Assembly (NCBI RefSeq): GCF_004791165.1
Contig: NZ_SRUZ01000005.1
Coordinates: forward strand, 186,001 to 250,000
Source of the DNA: Mesorhizobium sp. M8A.F.Ca.ET.218.01.1.1
GTDB taxonomy: Bacteria > Pseudomonadota > Alphaproteobacteria > Rhizobiales > Rhizobiaceae
DNA length: 64,000 nt
Direction of reading: 5' to 3'
Shown here piece after piece: positions 43,154 through 51,955 of this stretch. How positions within the stretch are numbered: position 1 is the first letter of the stretch; each line of letters starts with the position of its first letter. The notes beneath the pieces were generated by a model. That model worked only from the letters and a program-made list of their open reading frames with translations, did not search any database and was not told the origin of the DNA. The position numbers and the translations under genes were made by a program.

Positions 43154-43951
43154 ATGCAGCCGCCAGTGACCGAAAGCCTCGCAGCAAACCGCCTCCAGAG
43201 CACCGGTGCCTATGCGCTGGAGCTCGATGGCGTGGCGCGGCATTTCGGGGCGCTGGTGGCGCTCTCGGGCATCACCATGAGGATCGCGGCCGGAGAACGG
43301 CGCGCGGTCCTCGGCTCCAACGGCGCCGGCAAGACCACGCTGTTCAACGCCGTGACCGGCGACTTCATGCCGACGTCAGGGCGCATACGCTTCTTCGGCG
43401 AGGACATCACCGACCTGCCGCCGCATGAGCGCATCCGGCGCGGCCTGCGGCGCACCTATCAGATATCGCAATTGTTCAAGGGCCTGTCGGTTCTCGATTC
43501 CATCTTCCTTGCCTGTCGCGGCGTCTCGAGGCGGCGCTTCTCGCTGCTGCGGCCGGCCGCGTCGGACGTCAACATGGTGCAGGCGGAATCGATCCTCAAC
43601 GCCGTGCATCTGGAAACCTATCGCGACACGCTGGTGGCGACGCTGAGCCATGGCCAGCAGCGCCAGCTGGAGATCGCCCTGGCGCTGGCTGGTGCGCCGC
43701 GCTTCATCCTCTTCGACGAGCCGGCGGCTGGCCTGTCGCCAACCGAGCGCCGCGACCTCGTCGCCATCCTCAACGCACTGCCCAGGCATATCGGCTACAT
43801 CATCATCGAGCACGATCTCGACGTCGCGCTGCGCGTCTCGGAATATGTCTCGATGATGCACAATGGCCGCCTGTTCAAGGAAGGCACGCCGCAGGAGATC
43901 GAAGCCGACCCGGAAGTCCAGGAGATCTATCTCGGGGGCAAGCATGGCTGA
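43154..43951 (+). CDS. ABC transporter ATP-binding protein, LivG type
   Basis: A 265-residue ATPase with Walker A GSNGAGKTT near residue 56, signature LSHGQQRQLEIA, and Walker B FILFDEPAAGLSP. The short N-terminal extension of about 20 residues precedes the fold. It overlaps the next gene by eight bases. All catalytic motifs are intact. Confidence 0.92.
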   Translation: MQPPVTESLAANRLQSTGAYALELDGVARHFGALVALSGITMRIAAGERRAVLGSNGAGKTTLFNAVTGDFMPTSGRIRFFGEDITDLPPHERIRRGLRRTYQISQLFKGLSVLDSIFLACRGVSRRRFSLLRPAASDVNMVQAESILNAVHLETYRDTLVATLSHGQQRQLEIALALAGAPRFILFDEPAAGLSPTERRDLVAILNALPRHIGYIIIEHDLDVALRVSEYVSMMHNGRLFKEGTPQEIEADPEVQEIYLGGKHG

Positions 43952-46160
43952 GCGTGCCGGGAAGACCGCCAAGGCAATGCTGCGCATAGAAGACCTCCAG
44001 GTCTTTTATGGCGAAAGCCATGCCTTGCAGGGCGTTTCGCTGACGCTGGAAAGCGGCGTGCTGTCGGTGGTCGGCCGCAACGGCATGGGCAAGTCGACGC
44101 TCTGCAACACCATTGTCGGCCTGAAGCGCGCGAAGTCCGGCTCGATCCGCCTCGACGGCCGCGAAATCACCTCGCTTGAGCCGCACGAGATTCACCGTCT
44201 CGGCGTCGGCTATGTGCCGCAAGGCCGCCGCGTCTGGCCGAGCCTGACGGTCGACGAGCATCTGCGCCTCGCGGCCGGCAACAGGCGCGACGCCTCCTGG
44301 ACGGTCGAACGGGTCTACCAGACCTTTCCGCGTCTGGCCGAACGCCGGACAAATGGCGGCTCGCAGCTTTCGGGCGGCGAGCAGCAGATGCTGGCGATTT
44401 CGCGTGCGCTGCTCAGCGATCCCAAGCTGTTGGTGATGGACGAGCCGACCGAAGGGCTGGCGCCGGTCATCGTTGACCAGGTCGAAAAAATGCTGGTCGA
44501 TCTCGCCGCCGAGGGCGAGATGGCGGTGCTGGTCATCGAGCAGAACATCGGCGTGGCGACCTCGGTGTCGAACCAGGTCGCCATCATGGTCAACGGCCGC
44601 ATCAACCGGCTGATGGACGCCAAGGCGCTGGCCGCCGACCGCGAACTGCAGCAGCGGCTGCTTGGCGTCGGCCGCCACGCCGAGGAAGCGCCCGTCACGC
44701 TGGCCGAAGCCGCGCAGGCCAGGGAGCAACTGGCGAAAGTCTATCGCGTCGACCGTACCGGCACCGCATCGGGCGAGCCGATGCCTCAAGACGGCGTCTA
44801 CCGACCGGTCGTCGAACTGCCCAACCGCTGGAACGTCCCGGTCACCGAATTGCGCCAGGCGGCGGTCGACAAAACCGCCCCGCAGGACGATCCGAAAAAA
44901 ATCTTCGCCATCCCCTTTGCCGAGCGCATCGGCAGGACCGTGCTGGTTGTCGGCACCTTCGATACCAAGGGCAAGGAATTGCGCTTCATGGCCGACCGGC
45001 TGAAGGCGCTGGGCCTGCCGGCGCGTACGGTCGACCTGTCGACCTCGGGAAAACCGACCAGCGCCGACGTTCCGGCCATGCAGGTCGCCGGCATGCATGT
45101 GCGCGGATCCTCCGCCGTCTTCACCAATGACCGCGGCGGTTCGGTCAGCGCCATGGCGGACGCCTTCGCACGCTGGATCGAGCGCGAGCCGCGCATCGGC
45201 GGCGTGATTTCCGCCGGCGGCTCCGGCGGCACAACGCTGGCCACCGCAGGCATGCGCGTGCTGCCCGTCGGCATTCCCAAGCTGATGGTGTCGACGGTGG
45301 CGGCCGGCGATGTCGCCAAATATGTCGGCGGCGCCGACATCATGATGTTCCATTCCGTGGCCGATGTGCAGGGGCTGAACTCGATTACCGAACAGGTGCT
45401 CTCCAATGCCGCGCACGCCATGGCCGGCATGGTCGCGCAACTGCCCGATGCCGAGGCCTGGGAAGCCAAGCGCAAGCTGGCGCGGCCGGCGGTCGGCATC
45501 ACCATGTTCGGCGTCACCACGCCTGCCGTGCAGGCGGTGACCAGACGACTCGAAGCCGACTATGACTGCCTCGTCTTCCACGCCACCGGCATAGGCGGGC
45601 GGGCGATGGAAAACCTCGGCGATTCCCGGCTGCTGTCAGCCTTCATCGATCTCACCACGACCGAAGTGGCCGACATGATTGTCGGGGGCGTCTTCCCGGC
45701 GACGCAGGATCGCTTTGGCGCGGCGATCCGCACCGGACTGCCCTATGTCGGCTCGGCCGGCGCGCTCGACATGGTCAATTTCGGCCCGCGCGACAGCGTG
45801 CCGGACAAATTCCGCAGCCGCAAATTCGTCATCCACAATCCCAACGTCACACTGATGCGCACGACGCGTGACGAGAACCGCGCCTTCGGCGAATGGATCG
45901 GCGCGCGGCTCAACGCCATGAACGGCCCGGTGCGGTTCCTGCTGCCCGAGGGCGGCGTTTCCATGCTCGGTGCGCCCAGCCAGCCCTTTCATGATCCCGA
46001 GGCTGACAACGCTTTGTTCGAAGCGATCGAGAGGACCGTTCGCCAGACGCCGCAGCGCAACGTCGAGCGGGTGCCGGCCAACATCAATGACCCGGCCTTT
46101 GTCGACGCGGTGATCTCAGCGTTCCACGCCATCACGCCGAAGCTGCAGAGGCGGGCATGA
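43944..46160 (+). CDS. Fusion: LivF-type ABC ATPase + Tm-1-like/UPF0261 domain
   Basis: A 738-residue protein in a single uninterrupted frame. Residues 1-245 are a full LivF ATPase: Walker A GRNGMGKST (44-52), signature LSGGEQQ (142-148), Walker B LLVMDEPTEGL. A linker (about 246-330) leads to a UPF0261/Tm-1-like domain (331-735) beginning VLVVGTFDTKGKELRFMADRL, with GGSGGTTLATAGMRVLPVGIPKLMVST, FHATGIGGRAMENL and RFLLPEGGVSML. UPF0261 proteins are usually separate, near 400 residues, and of unsettled function; plant Tm-1 shares the domain. The fusion ties it to the transporter. Confidence 0.9.
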   Translation: MAERAGKTAKAMLRIEDLQVFYGESHALQGVSLTLESGVLSVVGRNGMGKSTLCNTIVGLKRAKSGSIRLDGREITSLEPHEIHRLGVGYVPQGRRVWPSLTVDEHLRLAAGNRRDASWTVERVYQTFPRLAERRTNGGSQLSGGEQQMLAISRALLSDPKLLVMDEPTEGLAPVIVDQVEKMLVDLAAEGEMAVLVIEQNIGVATSVSNQVAIMVNGRINRLMDAKALAADRELQQRLLGVGRHAEEAPVTLAEAAQAREQLAKVYRVDRTGTASGEPMPQDGVYRPVVELPNRWNVPVTELRQAAVDKTAPQDDPKKIFAIPFAERIGRTVLVVGTFDTKGKELRFMADRLKALGLPARTVDLSTSGKPTSADVPAMQVAGMHVRGSSAVFTNDRGGSVSAMADAFARWIEREPRIGGVISAGGSGGTTLATAGMRVLPVGIPKLMVSTVAAGDVAKYVGGADIMMFHSVADVQGLNSITEQVLSNAAHAMAGMVAQLPDAEAWEAKRKLARPAVGITMFGVTTPAVQAVTRRLEADYDCLVFHATGIGGRAMENLGDSRLLSAFIDLTTTEVADMIVGGVFPATQDRFGAAIRTGLPYVGSAGALDMVNFGPRDSVPDKFRSRKFVIHNPNVTLMRTTRDENRAFGEWIGARLNAMNGPVRFLLPEGGVSMLGAPSQPFHDPEADNALFEAIERTVRQTPQRNVERVPANINDPAFVDAVISAFHAITPKLQRRA

Positions 46161-46249
46161 AGAATTGGACTTCGCCGCCCGACGGGTGGATGTTTGAAAA
46201 TACTGCCGGTCGCCTCGCGCCGACCGCATTGTCTTGGGGAGGATAGATC

Positions 46250-48436
46250 ATGGACGCGCAGACCTTTGGCGCTTTCCTGTTGTGGCTGATCATTGCGGCG
46301 ATCGTCGTCGTGATCGCCGTCTACATCTTGCGCTGGCTCTATCGCCGCTCGACCAAGGAGACGGCGTTCGTGCGCACCGGCTTCATGGGCGAGAAGGTGG
46401 TGGTGAATGGCGGCGCTTTCGTCATTCCGGTGCTGCATGAGATCACCCCGGTCAACATGAACGTGCTGCGCATCGAGGTGCGCCGCGAGGACGCGCTGGC
46501 GCTGATCACCCGCAACCGCATGCGCGTCGACCTGATCGCTGAGTTCTTCGTCCGCGTCGGCGCGCATCGCGAACTGGTGGCCGCCGCCGCGCAGACGCTC
46601 GGCCGCCGCACGCTGCAGCCCGACAGCCTGCGCGAATTGCTGGAAGGCAAATTCGCCGGCGCGCTGCGCACCGTCGCCGCCCAGATGACGCTGGAAGAAA
46701 TGCATGAACTGCGCGGCGACTACGCCGCCAAGGTGCGCCGGTTGGCGGAGGAGTCGCTCGCCGCCAACGGGCTCGAGCTCGAAAGCGTCGCCATCGTCGA
46801 TCTCGACCAGACCAGTCTTGAATATTTCGACCCGTCCAACGCCTTCGACGCCGAGGGCCTGACGCAACTGACCGAATCGATCGAGACCCGGCGCCGCATG
46901 CGCAACGAGATCGAGCAACGCACGCTGGTCGATATCCGCAACCAGAACCTCGACACCCAGCGCAAAGTGCTGGAGATTGACCGCGACACCGAATATGCGC
47001 GCCTCGAACAGGAGCGCGAGGTCGAGATCCGCCGCGCCGCGCAGCGTTCCGAACTCGCCATAGAGCGCGCATTGCGCGACCAGGAGTCCGAACAGGCGCA
47101 GCTTTCCTCGCGCGAGGCGGTCGAGAAATCGCGCCTCAATCAGGAGCGCAACATCACGCAGGAGCGCATCAACAGCGAGGAAGAGACGCAGCGCCGTGAG
47201 ATCGCCCGCCGCCGCTCGCTCGACGAGACCGAGATGAAGATGCGCGAACTGACCGAGCGCGAGCAGATCGCACTCGAATTGTCGCTGGAGAAAGCCCGCA
47301 TCGAACGCGAAGGCGCGCAGCGTGAACTCGAAATCCAGCGCAAGAAATTGCTCGAGGTGGCCGAACTGGAGCGGCAGATCGCACTCGCCGAAAAGGCGCT
47401 CGAGGTGACGAAGGCGGAAGCTGAGAAGCGCCGCGCCGAAATTTCCGAGAACCAGGCGACCGAGACCGCACGCATCGCGCAGGAGCGTGCGGTTGATGAA
47501 GTGCGGATCGCCAGGGAGCGGCATCTCGAAGCGCTTCAGATCGCCAAGCGGCAGGCCTTCGAGGAGGCCGAGATTTCGGCCGGAGAGGAGGTCGAACGGG
47601 CCCGCATCACCACCGAGCGCGGCATCGAGGAAGCGCGGCTGATCAAGGAACGCGACATCCGCCAGCTTGGCGTCGACCGCGACCAGAAGATCGAAATCGC
47701 CGAAATCCAGAAGGCGATCGACATCGCCAAGAAGACGCAGGAGCGTTCTTCCGCGATCGCGGCGTCCGAAGCCGTGCGCGCCAAGGCCATCCAGGCCGAG
47801 GAACAGGCCTTCACTGCCCGCGAACGTGAAATCGCCGAGCGCCGCAAGCTGACCGACCTGATCGGCGCGCAGCGCGAGGCCGAGCGCGAGGCGCTGCGAG
47901 TCACATCCGCTGCCGACGCCGAGATGAAGGCGGCCAAGAGTCTGGCGGAAGCGCAGAAGATCGCGGCGCTGGCATCGGCCGAAGCGGAGAAGATCCATGC
48001 CCTTGCCGCGGCACAGCGTTACGAAGTCGACGCCGCCGGCAACCGCCAGCTCAATGAGGCCGAGAACCTGTTGTCCAGCGAGGCACGCGCCGGCCGCCTG
48101 CGCGGCAAGCTGCTCGACCACATGGAAGGCATCATCCGCGAAAGCGTCAAGCCGATGGAGAAGATCGACGGCATCAAGATCCTGCATGTCGATGGCATCA
48201 ATGGCGGGCAGGGCGGTAACCGCAACGTCACCGACGAGGTCATCGACTCCGCGCTGCGTTATCGGGTGCAGGCGCCGATGATCGACAATCTGATGAAGGA
48301 GATCGGCATCGAGGGCGGCTCGCTCGGCCGCATGACCGACGTGCTGCGCGACGCCAAGGACATTTCCAGCCTGACCCGCGACAAGAAGGGCAAGGGCAAG
48401 AGCGCCAAGGACGACGATGACGACCGCGATCATTGA
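46250..48436 (+). CDS. Flotillin/SPFH-domain membrane protein with very long coiled coil
   Basis: A 728-residue protein. An N-terminal membrane helix (FLLWLIIAAIVVVIAVYILRW) is followed by an SPFH domain (about 35-215), then a charged coiled coil from about 225 to 620 with repeating ERxxEEARI-like units, and an acidic tail (KDDDDDRDH). Bacterial flotillins (YqiK/FloT) organise membrane microdomains. They usually have 500-560 residues, so the coil here is enlarged. No NfeD-type partner gene is adjacent. It follows the fusion ATPase gene by 89 bases and may have its own promoter. Confidence 0.9.
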   Translation: MDAQTFGAFLLWLIIAAIVVVIAVYILRWLYRRSTKETAFVRTGFMGEKVVVNGGAFVIPVLHEITPVNMNVLRIEVRREDALALITRNRMRVDLIAEFFVRVGAHRELVAAAAQTLGRRTLQPDSLRELLEGKFAGALRTVAAQMTLEEMHELRGDYAAKVRRLAEESLAANGLELESVAIVDLDQTSLEYFDPSNAFDAEGLTQLTESIETRRRMRNEIEQRTLVDIRNQNLDTQRKVLEIDRDTEYARLEQEREVEIRRAAQRSELAIERALRDQESEQAQLSSREAVEKSRLNQERNITQERINSEEETQRREIARRRSLDETEMKMRELTEREQIALELSLEKARIEREGAQRELEIQRKKLLEVAELERQIALAEKALEVTKAEAEKRRAEISENQATETARIAQERAVDEVRIARERHLEALQIAKRQAFEEAEISAGEEVERARITTERGIEEARLIKERDIRQLGVDRDQKIEIAEIQKAIDIAKKTQERSSAIAASEAVRAKAIQAEEQAFTAREREIAERRKLTDLIGAQREAEREALRVTSAADAEMKAAKSLAEAQKIAALASAEAEKIHALAAAQRYEVDAAGNRQLNEAENLLSSEARAGRLRGKLLDHMEGIIRESVKPMEKIDGIKILHVDGINGGQGGNRNVTDEVIDSALRYRVQAPMIDNLMKEIGIEGGSLGRMTDVLRDAKDISSLTRDKKGKGKSAKDDDDDRDH

Positions 48437-48464
48437 GGTGAACATCTGCGCTGCCCCTCACCTG

Positions 48465-48611
48465 CCTGCCGGCATCCTCTCCCCGTATAGTGACGGGGAG
48501 AGGGGCGCCGTCATCGACGGTTTCGCCAGCAGCCAGCGTTGCAAGGTGGGCGCCGAGGTAGCGGCCAGCCTCTTTCTCCCCGTCACTATACGGGGAGAAA
48601 TGTCCGGCAGG
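48465..48611. repeat. Long inverted repeat element in the flotillin-SRPBCC gap
   Basis: The left arm (from CCTGCCGG at 48465) and right arm (ending CCGGCAGG at 48611) are mostly complementary, and each contains CTCCCCGT...ACGGGGAG (48477-48498 and about 48576-48597). The whole could fold into one long hairpin or two smaller ones. From memory, CTCTCCCCGT/ACGGGGAGAG elements are common intergenic repeats in rhizobia. It fills most of the 255-bp gap after the flotillin gene; no gene is seen there. Confidence 0.7.
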
Positions 48612-48691
48612 ACAATGAGGGTCGGCGCTGACATCAACAGGGAGGGCACACCCAAGCTCGGCCTCCATCGTTCCACTCTCGGCCAGCAAGC

Positions 48692-49129
48692 ATGACCAAG
48701 GTCTATGTCTCTTCGGTCATTCCCGCACCGGCGGCGGAGGTCTGGAAGATCGTGCGCAATTTCAACGGTCTGGCAGGCTGGGCGCCGTTCGTCGCCGAAA
48801 GCCGCATCGAACAGAATGCGCAGGCCGACCAGATCGGCTGCATCAGGAATTTCACGCTCAAGGACGGCGGTCGCATCCGTGAAAGGCTGCTGGCGCTGTC
48901 GGATTACGACCTGTCCTGCAGCTATGCGATTCTGGAAAGCCCGATGGCGGTGGAGAACTATGTCGCCACGCTATCGTTGACGCCGATCACCGACGGCAAT
49001 CTGACGCTCGCCGAATGGCAGGCGGAGTTCGACTGCGCTGACGATCGCGAGGCGGCACTCATGCAACAGATCGGCAATGGCGTGTTCCAGACCGCGTTCA
49101 CCGCGTTAAAGCACCGGTTCGGGCGCTGA
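48692..49129 (+). CDS. SRPBCC-family protein (polyketide cyclase-like)
   Basis: A 145-residue START/Bet v1-like protein: VSSVIPAPAAEVWKIVRNFNGLAGWAPF, then strands with LALSDYDLSCSYAILESPMAVENY. The fold binds hydrophobic ligands and some members are cyclases or chaperones. It is a clear paralogue of the N-terminal domain of the next gene (shared DFNGxxxW, LLALSDxD and YxxLExP features), so the pair arose by tandem duplication. It has no assigned substrate. Confidence 0.8.
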   Translation: MTKVYVSSVIPAPAAEVWKIVRNFNGLAGWAPFVAESRIEQNAQADQIGCIRNFTLKDGGRIRERLLALSDYDLSCSYAILESPMAVENYVATLSLTPITDGNLTLAEWQAEFDCADDREAALMQQIGNGVFQTAFTALKHRFGR

Positions 49130-49138
49130 CGCCGGCCG

Positions 49139-50662
49139 ATGGTCAGGGTTTGCCAGAGCACGATCATCGATGCACCGATCGACGAGGTCTGGGCGATCCT
49201 GCGCGATTTCAACGGCCATGATCGCTGGCACCCGGCGATCGCCTTCAGCGAGATCGAAGGCAGCGAGCCGGTCGATGCCGTCGGCTCGGTGCGCCATTTC
49301 AGGCTGAACGACGGCGGCGAATTGCGCGAGCAATTGCTGGCGCTGTCCGACAAGGACCGGCGGCTGAGTTACTGCCTGCTCGAAGCGCCGCTGCCGCTGA
49401 TGGGCTATGTCGCCTCGCTGCGGCTGAAGCCGGTGACCGACGGCGACGCCACCTTCTGGGAATGGCGCTCCGAGTTCAACCCGCCAGCGCATCGCCGCGA
49501 CGAGCTGGTCAAGCTGGTCACCGAAGGCATTTATCAGGCCGGCTTCGCCGCCGTGCGCGCTCTTCTGCGGCGAAACGCCGGCGCGCCGTTGGAGGCGCGA
49601 TCATCGCCAGCGATCGTCCCGCCGGCCTCATCCGCAAGCGCGCCGCTCGTCACCTCAAGGGCTGCCGCGAGCCATGCCGAAACGACCCACGCGATCGTCG
49701 TCGAGCGCTATGGCGGACCGGAGGAGTTGCAACTCAGGGACTTCGCCTTGCCTCTGCCCGCGCCGGACGAGGTGCGGATCCGTCACACGGTGATCGGTGT
49801 CAATTTCATCGACGTCTACTGCCGCACCGGGTTCTTCGACCTGCTGCAACCACCTGGCGTCCCGGGCATGGAAGCCGCCGGCGTCATCGAGGCGGTTGGT
49901 CCGGCGGTATCGGGTTTCTCAATCGGCGACCGGGTCGCCTATGCCTGTCCGCCGGTCGGCGCCTACAGCGAGCGGCGCAACATGGCGCCCGAACTGCTGG
50001 TTCGTCTTTCCGACGATATTTCGGACGAGACCGCGGCTGCCGGCCTGCTCAAGGGGGTCGCCGCGAGTTTCCTGCTGCACGATGTTCATGCCGTGAAGAC
50101 GGGGGACATCGTGCTCATCCATGCGGCGGCAGGCGGCATTGGCCAGTTGCTGGTACAGTGGGCGCGCCATCTCGGCGCGACAGTCATCGCCACCGTGTCG
50201 AGCGACGACAAGGCGCGCATCGTCGAGCGGCTCGGCGCCCACCATGTAATCGTCTATTCCCGCGACAACTTTGCCGAGGCGGTCATGCGGCTGACTGGTG
50301 GCAGGGGCGCGAATGTCGCCTACGACGCGGTCGGCAACGACACGTTTGCCGGCTCGCTGGCGGCGCTTGCCGTGCGCGGCCATCTCGTCAGCTTCGGCCA
50401 GGCTTCGGGGCCGGTAGGCAATTGGGACATCGGCCGCTTCGCCTCGAAATCGATCACCGTTTCACGCCCCAACTATGCCCATTACACCGACACGTCGGAA
50501 AAGCTCGGCACCCATGTCACCAGGTTTTTTCAGGCGCTGCGCCAGGGTGTGATCAGGGTCGAGACGCCGACGCACTACGATCTTGCCGATGCCGCTCGCG
50601 CGCATCGCGATCTGGAGGATCGTCGCACGACGGGTGCCCTCGTTCTGGTGCCACGGGCATGA
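49139..50662 (+). CDS. Fusion: SRPBCC domain + zeta-crystallin-like NADPH:quinone oxidoreductase
   Basis: A 507-residue protein in one frame. Residues 1-145 form an SRPBCC domain; 146-182 are an Ala/Ser/Pro-rich linker; 183-507 form a full quinone oxidoreductase of the zinc-free MDR type (VVERYGGPEELQLRD, VGVNFIDVYCRTG-like segment, cofactor loop HAAAGGIGQLLVQWA). The reductase half is full length, near 325 residues. It may reduce a quinone or enone held or delivered by the SRPBCC half. It converges on the GatZ-like gene, ten bases away. Confidence 0.88.
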   Translation: MVRVCQSTIIDAPIDEVWAILRDFNGHDRWHPAIAFSEIEGSEPVDAVGSVRHFRLNDGGELREQLLALSDKDRRLSYCLLEAPLPLMGYVASLRLKPVTDGDATFWEWRSEFNPPAHRRDELVKLVTEGIYQAGFAAVRALLRRNAGAPLEARSSPAIVPPASSASAPLVTSRAAASHAETTHAIVVERYGGPEELQLRDFALPLPAPDEVRIRHTVIGVNFIDVYCRTGFFDLLQPPGVPGMEAAGVIEAVGPAVSGFSIGDRVAYACPPVGAYSERRNMAPELLVRLSDDISDETAAAGLLKGVAASFLLHDVHAVKTGDIVLIHAAAGGIGQLLVQWARHLGATVIATVSSDDKARIVERLGAHHVIVYSRDNFAEAVMRLTGGRGANVAYDAVGNDTFAGSLAALAVRGHLVSFGQASGPVGNWDIGRFASKSITVSRPNYAHYTDTSEKLGTHVTRFFQALRQGVIRVETPTHYDLADAARAHRDLEDRRTTGALVLVPRA

Positions 50663-50671
50663 CTGTCGGGA

Positions 50672-51955
50672 TCAGCCGGTTGCGCTGGCGTAGATGTCGA
50701 GAACATCCGTCACGGCTGCGATCAGGAGTTCCCTGGCCTTTGGGGCGACGGATCCGCTCGCTACCGCGCCGTCGAGGCGGCCGAGATACTGGCTGATCAG
50801 CGGCGAGGGGATGTCGCGCTCGCCCAGCGCCTGCATCAGCGCGTCCACTGCCTGCCGCGCCGCCTGCGCCGGCCAGTAGTAGCGGATACGGTCGCTGTAG
50901 GAGAAATGCCGCTCGATCCGCTGCTCGGCCTCGCTGCCGTGATAGTAATTCTTCCAGTTGCCGGGCGCCGCCAGCATGACGCGCTCCATCGCCGCCGGCA
51001 GGCTTTCCCGAGCCGGGTCGGGAGCAAGAATGTCGGCGATGTGGCTCAAACCGTAGAGCGCTTCGCGCAGCGCGAAGGTCAGCCAAGGTCCGACTTTCAG
51101 GATGGCGAAGCCATCGTCGACCAAGGCGCTCAGCGCCGCGATAGGCTGGTAGTCGGTCGAATGCGCCTCGAATACGAATTGCGGCAGGTCCCGCGGCGTG
51201 CCGGCCAGCGCCTGGGCGCGTTCGGGCCGGTAGGTGATGACCTCGGCATTGCCGAATTCGACGCCGGGCTGGACGACGACGCCGATCGCCCGCGAGAAGG
51301 CATGGTCGAGGCCACGCTGGTGGAAGGCCTGCTGGTGGATGCGCACCGTCTCGCCAGCCGCTTCCGGTGTCGTCACAGCCAGATGGTCCATCGCTTCCAG
51401 GGCACCGCCCGGCACCGGCACTTCCGTGCCGATCACATAGACAGGCTTGGCGCCGGCTGTTCGTTCAACCGCGGCCTCCGCCACCTCGGCCAGTTCGGCG
51501 GCGCGCGCGGCGATCGTCGCGTCGGGTGGTGCGGCACCTTCGCCGGCACAGCCCATGCTGGCGTCCAGGTGGATCTTGGTGAAGCCGGCCTCGGCATAGG
51601 CGTCCACCATGCGCGCTGCCTTTTCCATCGCCTCGGGCGCCGGCAGGTGCTTCCAGGGATTGGGGCCGAGATGGTCGCCACCGAGCACAAGCCTGTCCAG
51701 GGGAAACCCGGCCTTGCCGGCGATCGTCTCGACGAAGCGGCGGAAATCGCCCGGCGTCATGCCGGTATAGCCGCCTTCGTGGTTGACCTGGTTGCAGGTG
51801 GCCTCGATCAGCACATCGGCGCCGCGCGCCTTGCCGTGGCGCAGCGCCGCTTCGATGACCAACGGATGGGCCGAGCAGATCGAGGCAATGCCGGCGCGCT
51901 CGCCGGCCGTACGACGCTTTGCTATGGCGGCCAGCCTGTCGGTCGCCTGGCTCAT
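50672..51955 (-). CDS. GatZ/KbaZ-family protein, possible D-tagatose-6-phosphate 4-epimerase
   Basis: A 427-residue protein of the GatZ/KbaZ family, with GIASICSAHPLVIEAAL, EATCNQVNHEGGYTGMTP, LGGDHLGPNPW and KIHLDASMGCAG. In enterobacteria this is the non-catalytic partner of tagatose-bisphosphate aldolase GatY/KbaY. No GatY/KbaY gene is adjacent here. As I recall, related Agrobacterium proteins act alone as D-tagatose-6-phosphate 4-epimerases next to a tagatose kinase, which matches the overlapping PfkB kinase gene upstream. That role is preferred but not proved. Confidence 0.85.
   Translation of the reverse strand: MSQATDRLAAIAKRRTAGERAGIASICSAHPLVIEAALRHGKARGADVLIEATCNQVNHEGGYTGMTPGDFRRFVETIAGKAGFPLDRLVLGGDHLGPNPWKHLPAPEAMEKAARMVDAYAEAGFTKIHLDASMGCAGEGAAPPDATIAARAAELAEVAEAAVERTAGAKPVYVIGTEVPVPGGALEAMDHLAVTTPEAAGETVRIHQQAFHQRGLDHAFSRAIGVVVQPGVEFGNAEVITYRPERAQALAGTPRDLPQFVFEAHSTDYQPIAALSALVDDGFAILKVGPWLTFALREALYGLSHIADILAPDPARESLPAAMERVMLAAPGNWKNYYHGSEAEQRIERHFSYSDRIRYYWPAQAARQAVDALMQALGERDIPSPLISQYLGRLDGAVASGSVAPKARELLIAAVTDVLDIYASATG

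Noticed and set aside
45989..48445. An 818-residue open frame on the minus strand over the flotillin gene
   Set aside because: It is the antisense shadow of the highly charged, GC-rich coiled-coil gene. The plus-strand frame has the SPFH domain and a membrane helix; the minus frame shows only Leu/Ala-rich low-complexity sequence.
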